A stretch of 64,000 nt of DNA from Eudromia elegans (lineage: Eukaryota > Chordata > Aves > Tinamiformes > Tinamidae). Location of the stretch: contig PTEX01000205.1 in NCBI GenBank assembly GCA_003342815.1, positions 1,338,794 through 1,402,793 on the forward strand. The letters run 5' to 3'. The position numbers were made by a program, and so were the translations under genes. This document shows, piece by piece, positions 1 to 10,170 of this stretch (position 1 is the stretch's first letter; every line of letters starts with the position of its first letter). The notes beneath the pieces were generated by a model, which had not been told where the DNA came from, made no database searches, and saw only the letters and a list, made by a program, of their open reading frames with translations.

Positions 1-470
1 GGGAGGAGGCACAAAACCCTCCAGGATTCCCTCCCCAGCTCTGCTCCTCCTCCGAGCCCTCCCGGGGGTGCGCAGGGGGTGTCAAACTTTAAGCCGTGCT
101 CCCCTTCCCCGAGAAACCCTCTTGGAGCACAACTTCAGCTAAAGTAGAGCTGACAGGGAAACCTCGGGAGAAACAACCCAGCCCGATTCCCGGGGACAAC
201 ACGTGTTGCCCAATGTTGCCCAGTGTCCGCGACATTGTCCGAGCAGCTCTGCAGCAAGCGGCTTTCCAGGCCCCAGAGACACTGATAGTTCCTTAGCGCT
301 TTTGATCCTGGACTCTGGTTTAGTCAAGTTTCGGTTTGGAAAAGACAAATGCGAAAGCCCCAATTTTATGACTTCGGGATTTGAATGGGATTCTTCTGGC
401 TGGGCCCAAGAACACACCATGCTACTGCAAATCAGAGGGGGAAAATCATTATAGCCTGTCTTTGGAGTTG
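1..470. other. non-coding flank, moderate GC
   Basis: Single-copy sequence of moderate GC content with scattered CpG dinucleotides. The overlapping open frames on both strands (66 to 93 codons) have no recognisable domain and no consistent codon pattern. I see no repeat, RNA gene or splice structure. It may be the outer part of the CpG-rich domain that continues to about 3490. Confidence 0.5.
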
Positions 471-780
471 TTATTCGGCCTTTGAAGCAGAGTCCAAGCG
501 CAAACTTCTCTGATGAATCGAAGTCGTTAAATTTCAGTGCAGATGAGTTATGGCTAAGCTTCCAAAATAGTACAAATGTTTAATAAAACGCATCTCACAT
601 GTGGCCTTTTAGAATTGTCTTGTTTCACCAGCGAAAATTAAATTTGGGACATCTCACCGCTTTCTAAATGCCATCTTCCCAGTAAACTCTATTTATTACC
701 ATTATCAATTTTCTCTTTCAAATCTGTCATTGTCGTGATTTAAACAGACTCTTTGTCTTAAAGCGGAGATTTCTTAACCG
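471..780. promoter_or_regulatory. candidate conserved non-coding element (AT-rich)
   Basis: The sequence is AT-rich and densely filled with TAAT/ATTA cores, AAATTAAATTT-like strings and short CpG-containing words, directly before a CpG island. This texture is typical of vertebrate developmental enhancers, but no conservation can be measured here. No open frame runs through it. The call is inference from composition and position. Confidence 0.3.
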
Positions 781-784
781 AGGG

Positions 785-1075
785 AAAGCTGGCCGAGCTC
801 TGGGTGATTTCCACAGCGGGTATCAACGAGCCCGGGGGCGGGTGGATGGACCCGTCCATGAAGAACCCCCAGGGCCCGCCCCGGCCCCCCGGCCGCGGGG
901 CTTGCGCCGCTCTCGGCCTGGCTGCTCGTGTCTATATGTACCTTTATGTGTGCATATGCGTCGGCTCGGCCCGTCCTCACCTCGCCCGGCGCTTCCCACC
1001 GCGTGCGGAGCTTCTCCGCACCCGCGCTCGCTCCCTCCCCGCTTCCCCCTTTCCATTCCAGAAAGCAGGAGAAGG
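785..1075. promoter_or_regulatory. CpG island A
   Basis: A sharp island of high GC with many CpG dinucleotides, bounded by AT-rich sequence on both sides. A GC-box-like GGGGCGGG lies at 835-842. Long overlapping open frames on both strands here are the expected by-product of stop-poor GC-rich sequence. CpG islands of this size usually mark promoters or developmental (Polycomb-type) regulatory sites; no transcript start can be fixed from sequence alone. Confidence 0.65.
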
Positions 1076-1225
1076 CAGCGCCGGTTTGCGCGTTCGACAT
1101 GAATTTCAGTGAAACCAGATGCCAGAGCCTAAATTAATACTAGTGTTTTGCAGATTCTATAACCATTAAAGCATCGAATTAATTAAGTTCTGCGGCTTTC
1201 TTTAAGTCGACTGCTATCGCTTTAT

Positions 1226-1239
1226 TCCCATCGATGGGA
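1226..1239. repeat. 14-bp perfect palindrome TCCCATCGATGGGA
   Basis: The 14 bases equal their own reverse complement and are centred on ATCGAT. Such a site could bind a dimeric factor (CUX/ONECUT-type factors recognise ATCGAT), but one palindrome of this length is also possible by chance in 64 kb. Confidence 0.35.
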
Positions 1240-1373
1240 GGCGGATCAGCGCACTCGGGCACACTCATGAGATACTTTCCAGAAGTTTATCTGTACATCA
1301 GAACACGTTCTGAACCGATTCCAGGAAGACTCTGTTTCTTATCCATGAATCCTGCAAGCTTTGGAGAGTATGG

Positions 1374-1382
1374 TATAAATAG
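1374..1382 (+). promoter_or_regulatory. TATA-box-like sequence
   Basis: TATAAATAG matches the TATA consensus and is followed by GCGCGG. If used on the plus strand, transcription would start near 1404. It lies between CpG islands A and B, which gives it more promoter context than other TATA-like strings in the window. There is no independent evidence of initiation. Confidence 0.2.
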
Positions 1383-1440
1383 CGCGGACAAGCCTGTAAT
1401 TCCAGCAGAGCAAATCCCAGCCCTCCCAACCAGGCCATTC

Positions 1441-1900
1441 GAAGGAGTATTTGGATTTGTGTTTTGGGGAGTGGTGGAGCGGGGGGTGGGGTGTTGCTTA
1501 TTATTATTTATCTCTCTTTTTATTAATTTGAATTTTATTTAAGAAAGAGAGAGAATTTCCTATAACATCGCCCTGTCACAGCTAGGTAAAGTCAACAGGC
1601 AGGGTCTAAGTGACAAATGTTTTATCAGGAGAGGGGTTGGCAGCTGGGGACCTCTCTCCTTCACCTCCACGCAAACAAAAAAAAAAGAAGTTTCCTAGAG
1701 CACAGGGAAGCCCTGATGACCTTACAACCCACTCCGCACATTAAAACAGTGGCTGCACGGCTGTCCGCCCAAGAAGAAAAAGCAATAGACTTAAGAGGAA
1801 ATTGAAACAAGGACATTTCTGCCCAGATGGAAGTTGGTCTGGTACATCCTTTAGATCAGATCTCGGCAACTGGGTTTGATTTTGCTTGGCTTTATAGGGA
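1441..1900. other. spacer with G-rich tract and T-rich stretch
   Basis: Contains a G-run cluster at 1466-1491 (runs of four, six and four G) that could fold as a G-quadruplex, then a T/A-rich stretch at 1499-1541 and an A-run near 1677-1687. No gene is visible. Confidence 0.4.
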
Positions 1901-1904
1901 GCAC

Positions 1905-2450
1905 CGGGAAGAGAAACCGCATCAAGGTGGGGCCCTTCAGAAGGGAGCAGCTGCGGAGCGCTCTGCACCAGAGCAGCTTGCGCCAAGCAGGTAGCGGGGA
2001 TCCCTGCTCTGGGCTTTGCTCCGTCTTTTTCCCCTCCCGGCCGCAGGTAAAAGCATCCCGCCCAAGGGGATGGCTCAGCCCCAAGCCTGGCCCCCGTGTC
2101 CCCATCCCTCCTACGCTGCCTGCTGCTCAAGTTGCGCCTCCGCGGGGCGTCCCGGCCGCTGCTGTGCGCCCTGGAGCAGGGATCGCCCCCAGGCTTCCTC
2201 CCCAGCGCCGAGCTGCGCCCAGCAGAGCTCGGCTGCGAGGGCAGGGGGGCAAACCGGCACACTTTGGCAGAGCCCCTTAGGGGAGAAACTGGCCGATTAA
2301 ATTGCAGGCGAGAGGTGGAGGTAGCGTTTCTTGCTGGTGTGAGCAGGGAGGGATGCGTTTTCAGCATGTTTTTCAAAGCAGCCCGAGCAGGAGGGAGAAA
2401 CTTGCTGCTTAGGACACTCCTTTCTGGGTAGCCGTGAGGCGCGCAGCACC
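1905..2450. promoter_or_regulatory. CpG island B
   Basis: GC-rich, CpG-rich sequence strongest between about 2030 and 2300. The longest open frame of the window (minus strand, 1741-2376, 211 codons) crosses it, with overlapping frames on the plus strand (1876-2280 and 2096-2431). Their products are rich in proline, arginine, serine and alanine with no domain, as expected of stop-poor GC-rich DNA. A pyrimidine-rich run ending in CCGCAG at about 2045 resembles a splice acceptor on the plus strand. I favour a CpG island, possibly overlapping a non-coding exon. Confidence 0.6.
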
Positions 2451-2559
2451 TATTCCTTGTTAGTCCTGTGCCCCACGATCACCGCTGCCCCTGCACGCCT
2501 TCCCCTGCGTGTCCTCATCCGGTTAATTAAAAAAGGAAAGGAAAAGGTAACTGTACCGG

Positions 2560-2830
2560 AGGCCTTTGCAACGCGGAGCGCATCCCGGCGTTGGCGCTGC
2601 GCACAAGGCGCCGCGGAGCCGGCCGGGCGCGCGCGCCCGCGGAACGGCAGCGCGGGGCGTCCCCTCGCCTCCACCCCCGACCTCGTGTCTATCGCGACCT
2701 AAAGCCGGGCCCTGTCAGCGCGACAGCGGGGCCAGGGAGCAGCCGGGATACGGCTCCGGCTTCCCGCGACGCCCTCGGAAGTGGGAAGTTTTCCTGACTT
2801 CGCAGGGACAGCGCTGAGGCTCGGCCTCCC
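2560..2830. promoter_or_regulatory. CpG island C
   Basis: A second dense CpG segment with a run of alternating CG near 2625-2640. It is separated from island B by about 100 bases of lower GC. Overlapping frames on both strands are compositional artefacts. Together with islands A, B and D it forms a multi-island domain in the first 3.4 kb. Confidence 0.6.
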
Positions 2831-2934
2831 CTGTTAGGAATGTAAATATTTCTGCCTGTCTTATTAGAAAAAGCCGTGTCTGGCGCGCGGGAGTTTGCTG
2901 ACCACAGCCAGTCCCTCCCTGCAATCACAGCCCC

Positions 2935-3290
2935 TCGCTAAGAGACATACTGACGGGCTCCCACGGTCAAAGTGGAAGTCAAAGGAATGACTTTATTGCC
3001 AAGGGTCACATTTCTAGCAGCAAAGCGGTGCTAATATTTTAATTACAATAAAAAAAAAATACCCTCGATTAAAGGATGCAGTTTATTGGAATAATGCGAA
3101 TGTATTTCAAAGAAATCAAACACCCGGAGTTAATCAATATTCAGACACTCGAGGCTACAAAGCTAGGTGAAAACAAAGCCCTTTTTTCAGCAGAGCAGCA
3201 GTAATGCGCGGCACCTGAAGTAAGTCACTGCCGGGGAGCTCTGCCAGGCACTGCTAATTAACCTACTTTTCAGCTGAGTTGATGTCAACT
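2935..3290. promoter_or_regulatory. candidate conserved non-coding element between CpG islands
   Basis: AT-rich block between two CpG islands with many TAAT/ATTA cores (for example GTTAATCAATATT near 3130 and TGCTAATTAACC near 3252) and scattered CpG. No open frame of note. The interleaving of homeodomain-site-rich blocks with CpG islands suggests a developmental regulatory region; conservation is not testable from this sequence alone. Confidence 0.35.
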
Positions 3291-3294
3291 TTGT

Positions 3295-3425
3295 ACAGGC
3301 TGGGAGCGGGAGAGGGGCGCTTCCCGCGCGTTCCCTCCGCCCGCGCGGACCCGCCGCGCTCCGCGGCCGCCCCCGCCGCTGGCCCCGCGGGCCGGGCCGC
3401 GGCTCCCAGCGCTCTGCGGAGGCAC
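3295..3425. promoter_or_regulatory. CpG island D (short, very GC-rich)
   Basis: About 130 bases of very high GC, including GCCGGGCCGCGG-type strings, ending abruptly at a T/A-rich low-complexity tract. The plus-strand frame 3279-3578 runs through it and then through the T-rich tract; its product switches from Pro/Ala/Arg to Phe/Leu/Ile, so it is an artefact. Confidence 0.55.
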
Positions 3426-3426
3426 T

Positions 3427-3481
3427 TGGTTTTTTTACTTTTATTATTTATTTATTATTTTATTTTATTTATTTTTTATTT
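3427..3481. repeat. low-complexity T/A tract
   Basis: About 55 bases made almost only of T and A, with imperfect TTTA/TTAT units, directly abutting CpG island D. A simple repeat with no coding meaning. Confidence 0.7.
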
Positions 3482-3489
3482 CCCTAGCT

Positions 3490-5446
3490 GTTCCTCGAGA
3501 GTGTCAGCTTGTTTATTACCTGCGCTACCTCTCATGCTCTTTACCAGCCTCTGGCTTTGGAACTTTACAGGGCAGTGACTTATTTCACCTTACTTCAGCC
3601 CCTAGGTTTTTGTCAAAGAGCCAGTCCTTTGCACAGGAAGACAGTCCCTATTTTCAAGGTGGGGTACAATGCTACAATTTTTGTTTTACTTTATTTTTTT
3701 TTCCTCATCTGATAAGGCTAGATAATGTTAAGTTGTCCATTATGAACCCAATAGCATCTCTTATGGGTTCTTTAACACCAAACAAATCACAAGTGTCCTC
3801 CTCCAGTTTCTGTTTAAGCTGAGAATCCAGAATTTCTTATTACAGAAACAGATAAAGAGGAACTTTGTTTCTTTTCTCCCTTCTTTACTTTTTTTCTAAG
3901 TGAGTAATGAGAAGAACTGCCACATGTTTTCTGAGTTTATTTAACACCTATCTCAGGCACAGACCTGTGCCAATTTATACCACCTGTCTGTCTAGCCCTA
4001 TATATATATCTGGGTGAACACTCACTACTTTCTGCTGGTTTTGAGCGGTTGTAGGTGGTTCAGGCCTGTGCTAGCAACAAGAGGAGATGAGGGAAGCATA
4101 GAAGAAAGCAAGAAGCATGACCAGACCTCCAGGGCATGGCTTGGGAGGACAGGTAGTGTGAATGGGATTTAGTTGAGAGAGGGTAAAATCGAGCAGAGCC
4201 TTAGGAAGTGTAAGAGGCTGTTGCTGAAAAGAGGGACTAAGCACTTTTTATCTCCACTGTAGACAGAAGAAGAGATAACGGGCTTAAACTGCAGCAAATG
4301 GGGCCTTAGGCTGTTAGGGAACGGGGTCTATAGCTGCAAGGAGAGTTAAGTGCTGCATTGACCTTCTGGGGTCTCCACGAGGGGAGCAGAAGCCAGACAA
4401 ATCTCTGCTAGGACCACAGGTGTGGGGGTCCTGCCTTGAGGCAAAAGGTCCTTCTTAAATCTCTCTAGCTGTATGCTATATATTGCCTCTTGCTATAGGC
4501 AAGAGATGTGTCAGCCTCATCATTAGAGAGTTATGAAGTCAAAGAGCTTAATCTGGCCGTATCAGAAGAGTCGAGGGGAAGAGGCTCAGGCTTGGTGTAC
4601 AAATCCTTTGCCATTGCTCCTCGCAGGCCAGGCTAGCTTTGATACTAAGGCAAGCCTTGGCAGCAGAGGGAATATTTTAAGTATTTAATCATGTACTTAT
4701 CATACTAGGGAATAAAGGACAGGCCGAGTAAAAAGGAAAAAATCTGCAAGGTGAGAGGACTGGGTACGTCGGTGGTTTCCAGATAAAGCCAGCTTCACTG
4801 AGACTGTTTTGGACCATGTTGTTTGTGAAGTGCAGAGATCTCCTTCATTTAAAGCCTTTTACAATGGAAGTGAAGGCTTTTCTGAAGTCAGTGAGGACTA
4901 GTAGTCTTTACAAAGAGATCAAACTTTAAAAATCAGTGTGTGTGATAGCTGCAGTGTGGATGTTTTCATTTTGAAGTGGCCAGGCCCTCTACTCGCCAGA
5001 CCTGGGGTAAGGCACGGGTTTGGCATGTGCTGTAACACTGAAACGTAAGCTGATCCTGCACCTGTGTAAGTCTGAAATCAAACAAACAGCTTTCCTCAGC
5101 TGAGGCTGGGAGGGCTTGGGGGAGCATATGTTATCTTTGAGCTTGAGTTTTCAATAGTTTTCAATGTATTTGGAGGAAGCTTGCAAGGGCTGGTAGGGAA
5201 TATGAAGGGAACTCTTTTTAATGGAAAGCAGAACACAGCTCTATAGTGCTCTTCCCTGGAATTTAGTTGTCATCCAAGTGTTTCCCATAAGCGATAACAT
5301 TCCAAATATATCCACCTGGTAGCATCGGGTATAGCTTCAGAGTTTAAAATGAGTCTTTACTTATATGAACCTGAAAACATTCTTTCTACTGAGAGACAAG
5401 CTGTTTGGTGAAGAACTCCCACTCTTTCCTCTGCTTTGATTTAAGC
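3490..5446. other. intergenic, no feature seen
   Basis: Single-copy sequence of ordinary composition. Open frames are short and unrelated to any family I recognise. A short alternating TA tract lies near 4000-4008. No RNA gene, palindrome or mobile element stands out. Confidence 0.5.
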
Positions 5447-5470
5447 TTTTTTTTTTTTTTTTTTTTTTTT
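5447..5470. repeat. poly-T run (24 T)
   Basis: Uninterrupted run of 24 T on the plus strand. It could be a fossil poly(A) tail of a minus-strand retroposon, but I find no target-site duplication and no recognisable body on the right. A plain homopolymer expansion is equally possible. Confidence 0.8.
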
Positions 5471-8400
5471 CATTTACTAACATACTTATGGAAATGATTT
5501 GCAAACATATTGTATGTTTTAAAGTCTGAGATATGGTGCCATTTGTTCTTATGCAGCCTCTCAAGTGAAGTCATTGTGGGGGTTCTGCTTAAACAGCGAA
5601 TGTGAAGAAAGCTCCGTGTATATCACGGGTTCGTGGGGATGGAATTTGCTATGGAGTTTCCCCTCCTGCTTGTTGCACAATTGTGCAATGCTGCCAAGTC
5701 CAGCAGCCTTAGTCACAGAGATCACTACGTGAAAATAACCCCCAAATCTGTACGGTTCATTATTGTCTCCCTGTGTTTGGGGAGAGCCTGAAATGGCAGG
5801 CTTGAGCAACCCCAAGCCTTTTATGAGACTGCTAATCCAGAAGCAAAAATCAGATTGGGAGGAATGTGGTATAAAATATATGCCACTTGCATGCTTTATC
5901 AGCCTGTTTCTTTTCATGTTTAGTTATGGCAAGTCTTCAAGATCTGTTATTTACATTAAGCTACTAGTAAATATGTTTTTCTGTGTGTATTTTGTTTTTA
6001 CTGGACAGCAGTAGAATTTACAGATTTCAGTGTCCTTTGCAACCAAAGTACTCAAGACACCAGCTGCATGACCCAAAGATCAAACCTTACCTATATAAAC
6101 TTGTTTTCCAATAGTTTGCCTCACGTATGCTTTGGGGAAGCTAAACCCAGCACACGAGCAACGTTGCAGCAGTGTTTGTGTTGGACAGGTCACTCGGAGC
6201 AGAGTTCTGGCGAGCGCAAACGCTTGGTGTGCAGCTCAGAGGTCCTCTTGGGCACGATAAGGTTTGTTAAAACGTTTTCTGCTTTGTGTTTCCTGAACAA
6301 GCATTTCCTTTGGAAGAGTCAGGGATGTGTCTTTTTTGTTTGTTCTTCCTGAGCACAGATGACAACATAATTATTATGCACAAAGCGGTGTTGGTGTCGA
6401 GGGACTTTCAGCATGTTTGTGATTAGAGGGGGGGAAAAAACACACCTTTAGCTAAAATATTTCAGAAATGTATTAATTGTCTATATAACTTTCTATATAA
6501 GCCTACAATTTATGAAATTACTGTTATTATGGAGGATGGATGCTGACATTTTTGCTTTCATACACCCAGAACTTATTTGTTCTCATGTTGGTCTTGTGAA
6601 CCATCACAGCTTTCTGTCAGGGAAATAATCTTGCAGTTTGGATTTGCTTGTGCAAACACCCACAGGAAGTGGTCTCTCGCACCACTTTGTCATTTCTTCT
6701 TTTTCTCTCTTCTTGGTGGATGAGGATATAACATTAAATGGAAAAGTGGAATATGTAGTCACTTTTTTTTTTTTTTTTAAAAAAAGCCAAATTAAACATG
6801 ATACAGGAAGGTACTTTTTGTAGTTGGGCATAGGATTCTTCAACCTTTCTGCAATTTTTGCACCCTTTTGTCACAAGTTAAATTACATTATTTGTATTAT
6901 GCCCTGACACAGGATGGTGCCATGGCATAGGCTGGGAGCTAGGAGCTTGGTGTAACTCCTGAGCTTCTGAGGTTATAAGCAATAGTTGTCCTTCTAGGCA
7001 TTTCTCCTGATTCTGAGGCCTATACACAATTTGATAGATAAATTTGACAAATTATAGTAAATCATTGTTTCAAATAGCAGTAGTGGGGTACTGGCCACAG
7101 CGGAGAACAGCATGACAGGGAAAGAAGAAACAGATTTCTTGAATCATTCCCTTTTAGGCTATTTGTTAGGAAGAGTCACTGGCTGTTGCGGTTCAGCAAG
7201 CGATGTATTTTGTGATGGTTTTTTTCTCAGGTCTATTCTCAGCGTGATGAGTATATACTACACTAGGTGAGTTAGAAGTAGCCGCCCTGATCCCAAGATA
7301 CGGTCACCGCAGGATCTCCTAGTGTGGTGCATCTGGATGGATGCTTATGTTTTTCTTGAGCTGCTGTTGGCTTCTGTGCAGAATAGAGCTAAGGTTGTCA
7401 GGGGAAAAAATAGTAGCTGGTACATCTGGTTCCATTAAAGCACTGGGTGATGACTGGTGCAAACAGTCTTGCTGACACCTGCACAGTTAATCTTGTCCCA
7501 TGAGGGATGGTTCGTTTTCCTTTCTGATCCACATATTGAGTCTGACTGTTCACGTGCTTGTGCTTTGTTGTGCATCTGCAGCTTGGCAAGGGGAGAAAAT
7601 GGCTGATATTGCAAAAAATAAGAGTATGCAGAATATTCCTTTAATGGTCATGGTAGTATACTGGCTTAGTATAAAAAAAAAAAATTACTAGAGAAATTTT
7701 TGTTGCTTAGATGCTGGTTTGCTTGTGGTGTTCCCTCTATCTCATAGAGGCAGTTCTATTATTGCCTGGGACACAGGACAAGGCAAAGGATCTTCCCAGG
7801 CAGCTAGATCCTCCTGCAAGGATTTCCCTGGGAATACTCTTACTTCACATGGACTGTCCAGTGAATTTTCACTTGATGTAAAACAAATGACCTACACTCA
7901 GTACTTTTGGGGAGAGGGACCATGTTGTTCTGTAGTGAAAAATATTATCTTCATGTTATTTCTTAAACCTTATATAAGAATTCTAGTTACTGTGTTGCCC
8001 TGTCACGTCCTATGGCTTGGTATGGTGCAAGGTTAGATGGTTTTGCTGTAGTGTGAGACTGGATGTATCTAGTTATTTTTACTTCAGCTTGTATGTGCTT
8101 TCTGGAGCATTACTGATTGTCATTGCATTGGGTCAAATTCTGCTTTTCTTTTCCTAATCATCACCTGCACACTGCAGCATGAATTTCCAGACAAAAGACT
8201 GGATATTCCAGGACTATTCTTGGGGCTTCTTATTTCAGATCACTGTCATGCTGAACAGCAACAACCTCAGCAGACTTCAGGATTGTGTGTAGCAGAGGGG
8301 GAAAAAAAAAAAAGCCTCTAGATATATTTGATGTAAATGTGATGTGGTCCAGTCAATCTTGCCTGACTTACCTTAGTGTAGACAGCATCTAATCTGTTTT

Positions 8401-9695
8401 CCCATATCAGTCTCATTAGGTGAAGAAATCGGGGGAATTTCTGTTCCCTATAGACAGAGCAGTGGCCTGGCCTCCCACAACTTGTTTTGAGGGAATCCCT
8501 AGCCAAATCTCCTATGTTCAATTGGATGCTGCTGCTTCCAGGATGTGCTGTTCGTGTTCACCCTGCTGTGCTGGCACTTCTCTGCAGGCCTTCAGCATGT
8601 CTGTGATGTTATGAATACCCCAAGATATATGGATAGCCTTTATCACAGTTTGCTCAAATTCCTCCTTTATTTTTAATGAATCACATAGATCTGATAAACA
8701 TTTGGTATTATCTAAATCACAGACCAGAATGCTCCTTTTGGCCTTTTGGCTGTTTGCTTGTTTGTATGTGTAGAGAGCAGAGTGTTTTGTAGGAATTTAG
8801 TACTGCAGGAAGAAAACACCTTTCAGATGTGCTTTCACTAGGAAAAAAGTTTCTCATTATTTTCCAACATTATGCATAGTTATGGTATTCAGATTTAATT
8901 ACATACAGAATAAATATAACGCAGACCCCAAACTGGTGAGATCAGCTTTCAATCACAGCAGGCCATAAGCTCTAGTAATTAACCATACCTCCACAAACCA
9001 TCCCCACTAATAAATCCAGGGGAAAAAAAAAAGAACACAGTAGAGGAGAAAGGAGAAGTGAAAAATACGAGATTTTATAGCAAAGGGCCGAAGAGCATCC
9101 TGATTTATACACAATATATCCCTCAGAAAACATACGGTGATAAAGAATGTCTCCTAAAGCTGGAGACCTGTGCGCAAGAGCCAAGCTCTGTATTTGAGTG
9201 AGTGTTTCTTGGAAATGAAGACATCATTGGGCTAAGTCATGGCTTGACTCCCTGTCCCTCCATCCGTCAGTCCCCGAGGCCCTGGGGGCAGCACGGAGAT
9301 GAAGGGCCCTGGAGGCAGCTAGGAGGTGGTGCAAACTGCTTGAGTTGACTCAAAGCAATGGGACCTGAGGCCACCTGGTCTAGCGTGGGGCTGGCACAGT
9401 GCTGTAACGCCTGCCTCGGTGCATGTGGACTGTCCTTTCCCATGCAGGGTGCTAGGACTTCCAGTGACACGTTACCTTGCTGCTCACTGCTGTTTTCCCT
9501 TCCTCTTTTCATGCTTTTTAGCCTCTGAAAGCTCCCAAACTGGAGGCCTAACAAAGGAACATAAGCCATGGAGTCATCCTTCAGTTAAAAACAAACAAGA
9601 TGAAAGAAATTCTAAACGAAACAATGCCAATTGTGGAAAGATCACCTGTTTCATTCCAGTCAGGCCCCCAGAGATATTAAACACACTTACTTCAC
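5471..9695. other. intergenic, no gene seen
   Basis: Ordinary single-copy sequence. A T16-A7 run lies at 6763-6785 and short A-runs near 7672-7684, 8301-8314 and 9023-9032. A TGACTCA AP-1-type site lies inside a near-dyad at about 9343-9356. None of the open frames (up to about 118 codons) looks like a known protein. Confidence 0.5.
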
Positions 9696-9699
9696 AGAC

Positions 9700-10170
9700 T
9701 TAATTGCCTCAGGATGAGGCAATCCTGTATATCTTTTTTAGAACCATTAATAACCTACTTCACCTGATTGCAGCAAGTATTTTATTAGAGGATTTGTCAA
9801 ATGGTAAATGCAAGGACTTTATGCACAGATAAACAACAAAAATTGACCAAATTTAGCCTCCACTTACAGCTACAGCTCATTTTTATTTTAATCTTCCATT
9901 TAATTTGAAACTTAATAGCTTTCAAAAATTAAACCTACGTGATTTTTCTGCAACACTTATTTTGATTAAATCAAATATGCTCATTTCTACAATGCTCAGT
10001 GCCTTGTTATTGAGTATTGTTGAACACATGTGCAATTTATATCCACCCCTTTCATTTCTCACACGATACAGAAACTAGCAGATTTCTTAAAATACACCGA
10101 GGGACTAGCCATTGCAATTCATATTTATAGAGAGAAAAATTAGACAGATCTACAGCCCTTCAGAAGTAGT
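9700..10170. promoter_or_regulatory. candidate conserved non-coding element
   Basis: AT-rich block with long runs of words typical of developmental enhancers: repeated TAATT/ATTAA cores, ATTTAATTTGAAAC-like strings and a dyad TTTGATT-A-AATCAAA at 9961-9975. A 9-bp perfect inverted repeat with a 3-base loop opens the block. No open frame covers it and no simple-repeat explanation fits. Inferred from composition and motif density only. Confidence 0.35.
9703..9723. repeat. inverted repeat, 9-bp arms, 3-bp loop
   Basis: ATTGCCTCA at 9703-9711 and TGAGGCAAT at 9715-9723 are exact reverse complements around GGA. The arms include TGAGGCAA-type AP-2/TFAP-like and MAF-half-site-like words. It could be a dimer site or a small hairpin; chance occurrence is also possible. 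Confidence 0.4.

Larger units (their letters stand above)
1090..1440. promoter_or_regulatory. candidate conserved regulatory block with palindrome and TATA-like box
   Basis: Between two CpG islands lies a mixed-composition block with homeodomain-type cores (ATTAATAC, AATTAATTAAG), a 14-bp perfect palindrome at 1226-1239 and a TATAAATA string at 1374-1381 followed by CpG-rich sequence. An open frame at 1234-1542 (102 codons) has no family signature and ends in low-complexity sequence. The block could be an enhancer or an alternative core promoter. Confidence 0.3.

Noticed and set aside
774-1112. Overlapping 77- to 108-codon frames on both strands
   Set aside because: Simultaneous open frames on both strands in GC-rich DNA are a composition effect.
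1741-2376. 211-codon minus-strand open frame, the longest in the window
   Set aside because: It crosses a CpG island where stops are rare, competes with long plus-strand frames over the same bases, and its Pro/Arg/Ser-rich product has no domain.
4464-4475. TCTAGCTGTATG, as in part of miR-9
   Set aside because: Only the 3' part matches; the seed region is absent and no hairpin partner is visible.
4989-5000. CCTCTACTCGCC resembling a CTCF core
   Set aside because: It lacks an essential G in the core, so the match is weak.
5447-5470. Poly-T run as the tail of a retrocopy
   Set aside because: No target-site duplication and no recognisable gene body on the right; kept only as a homopolymer.
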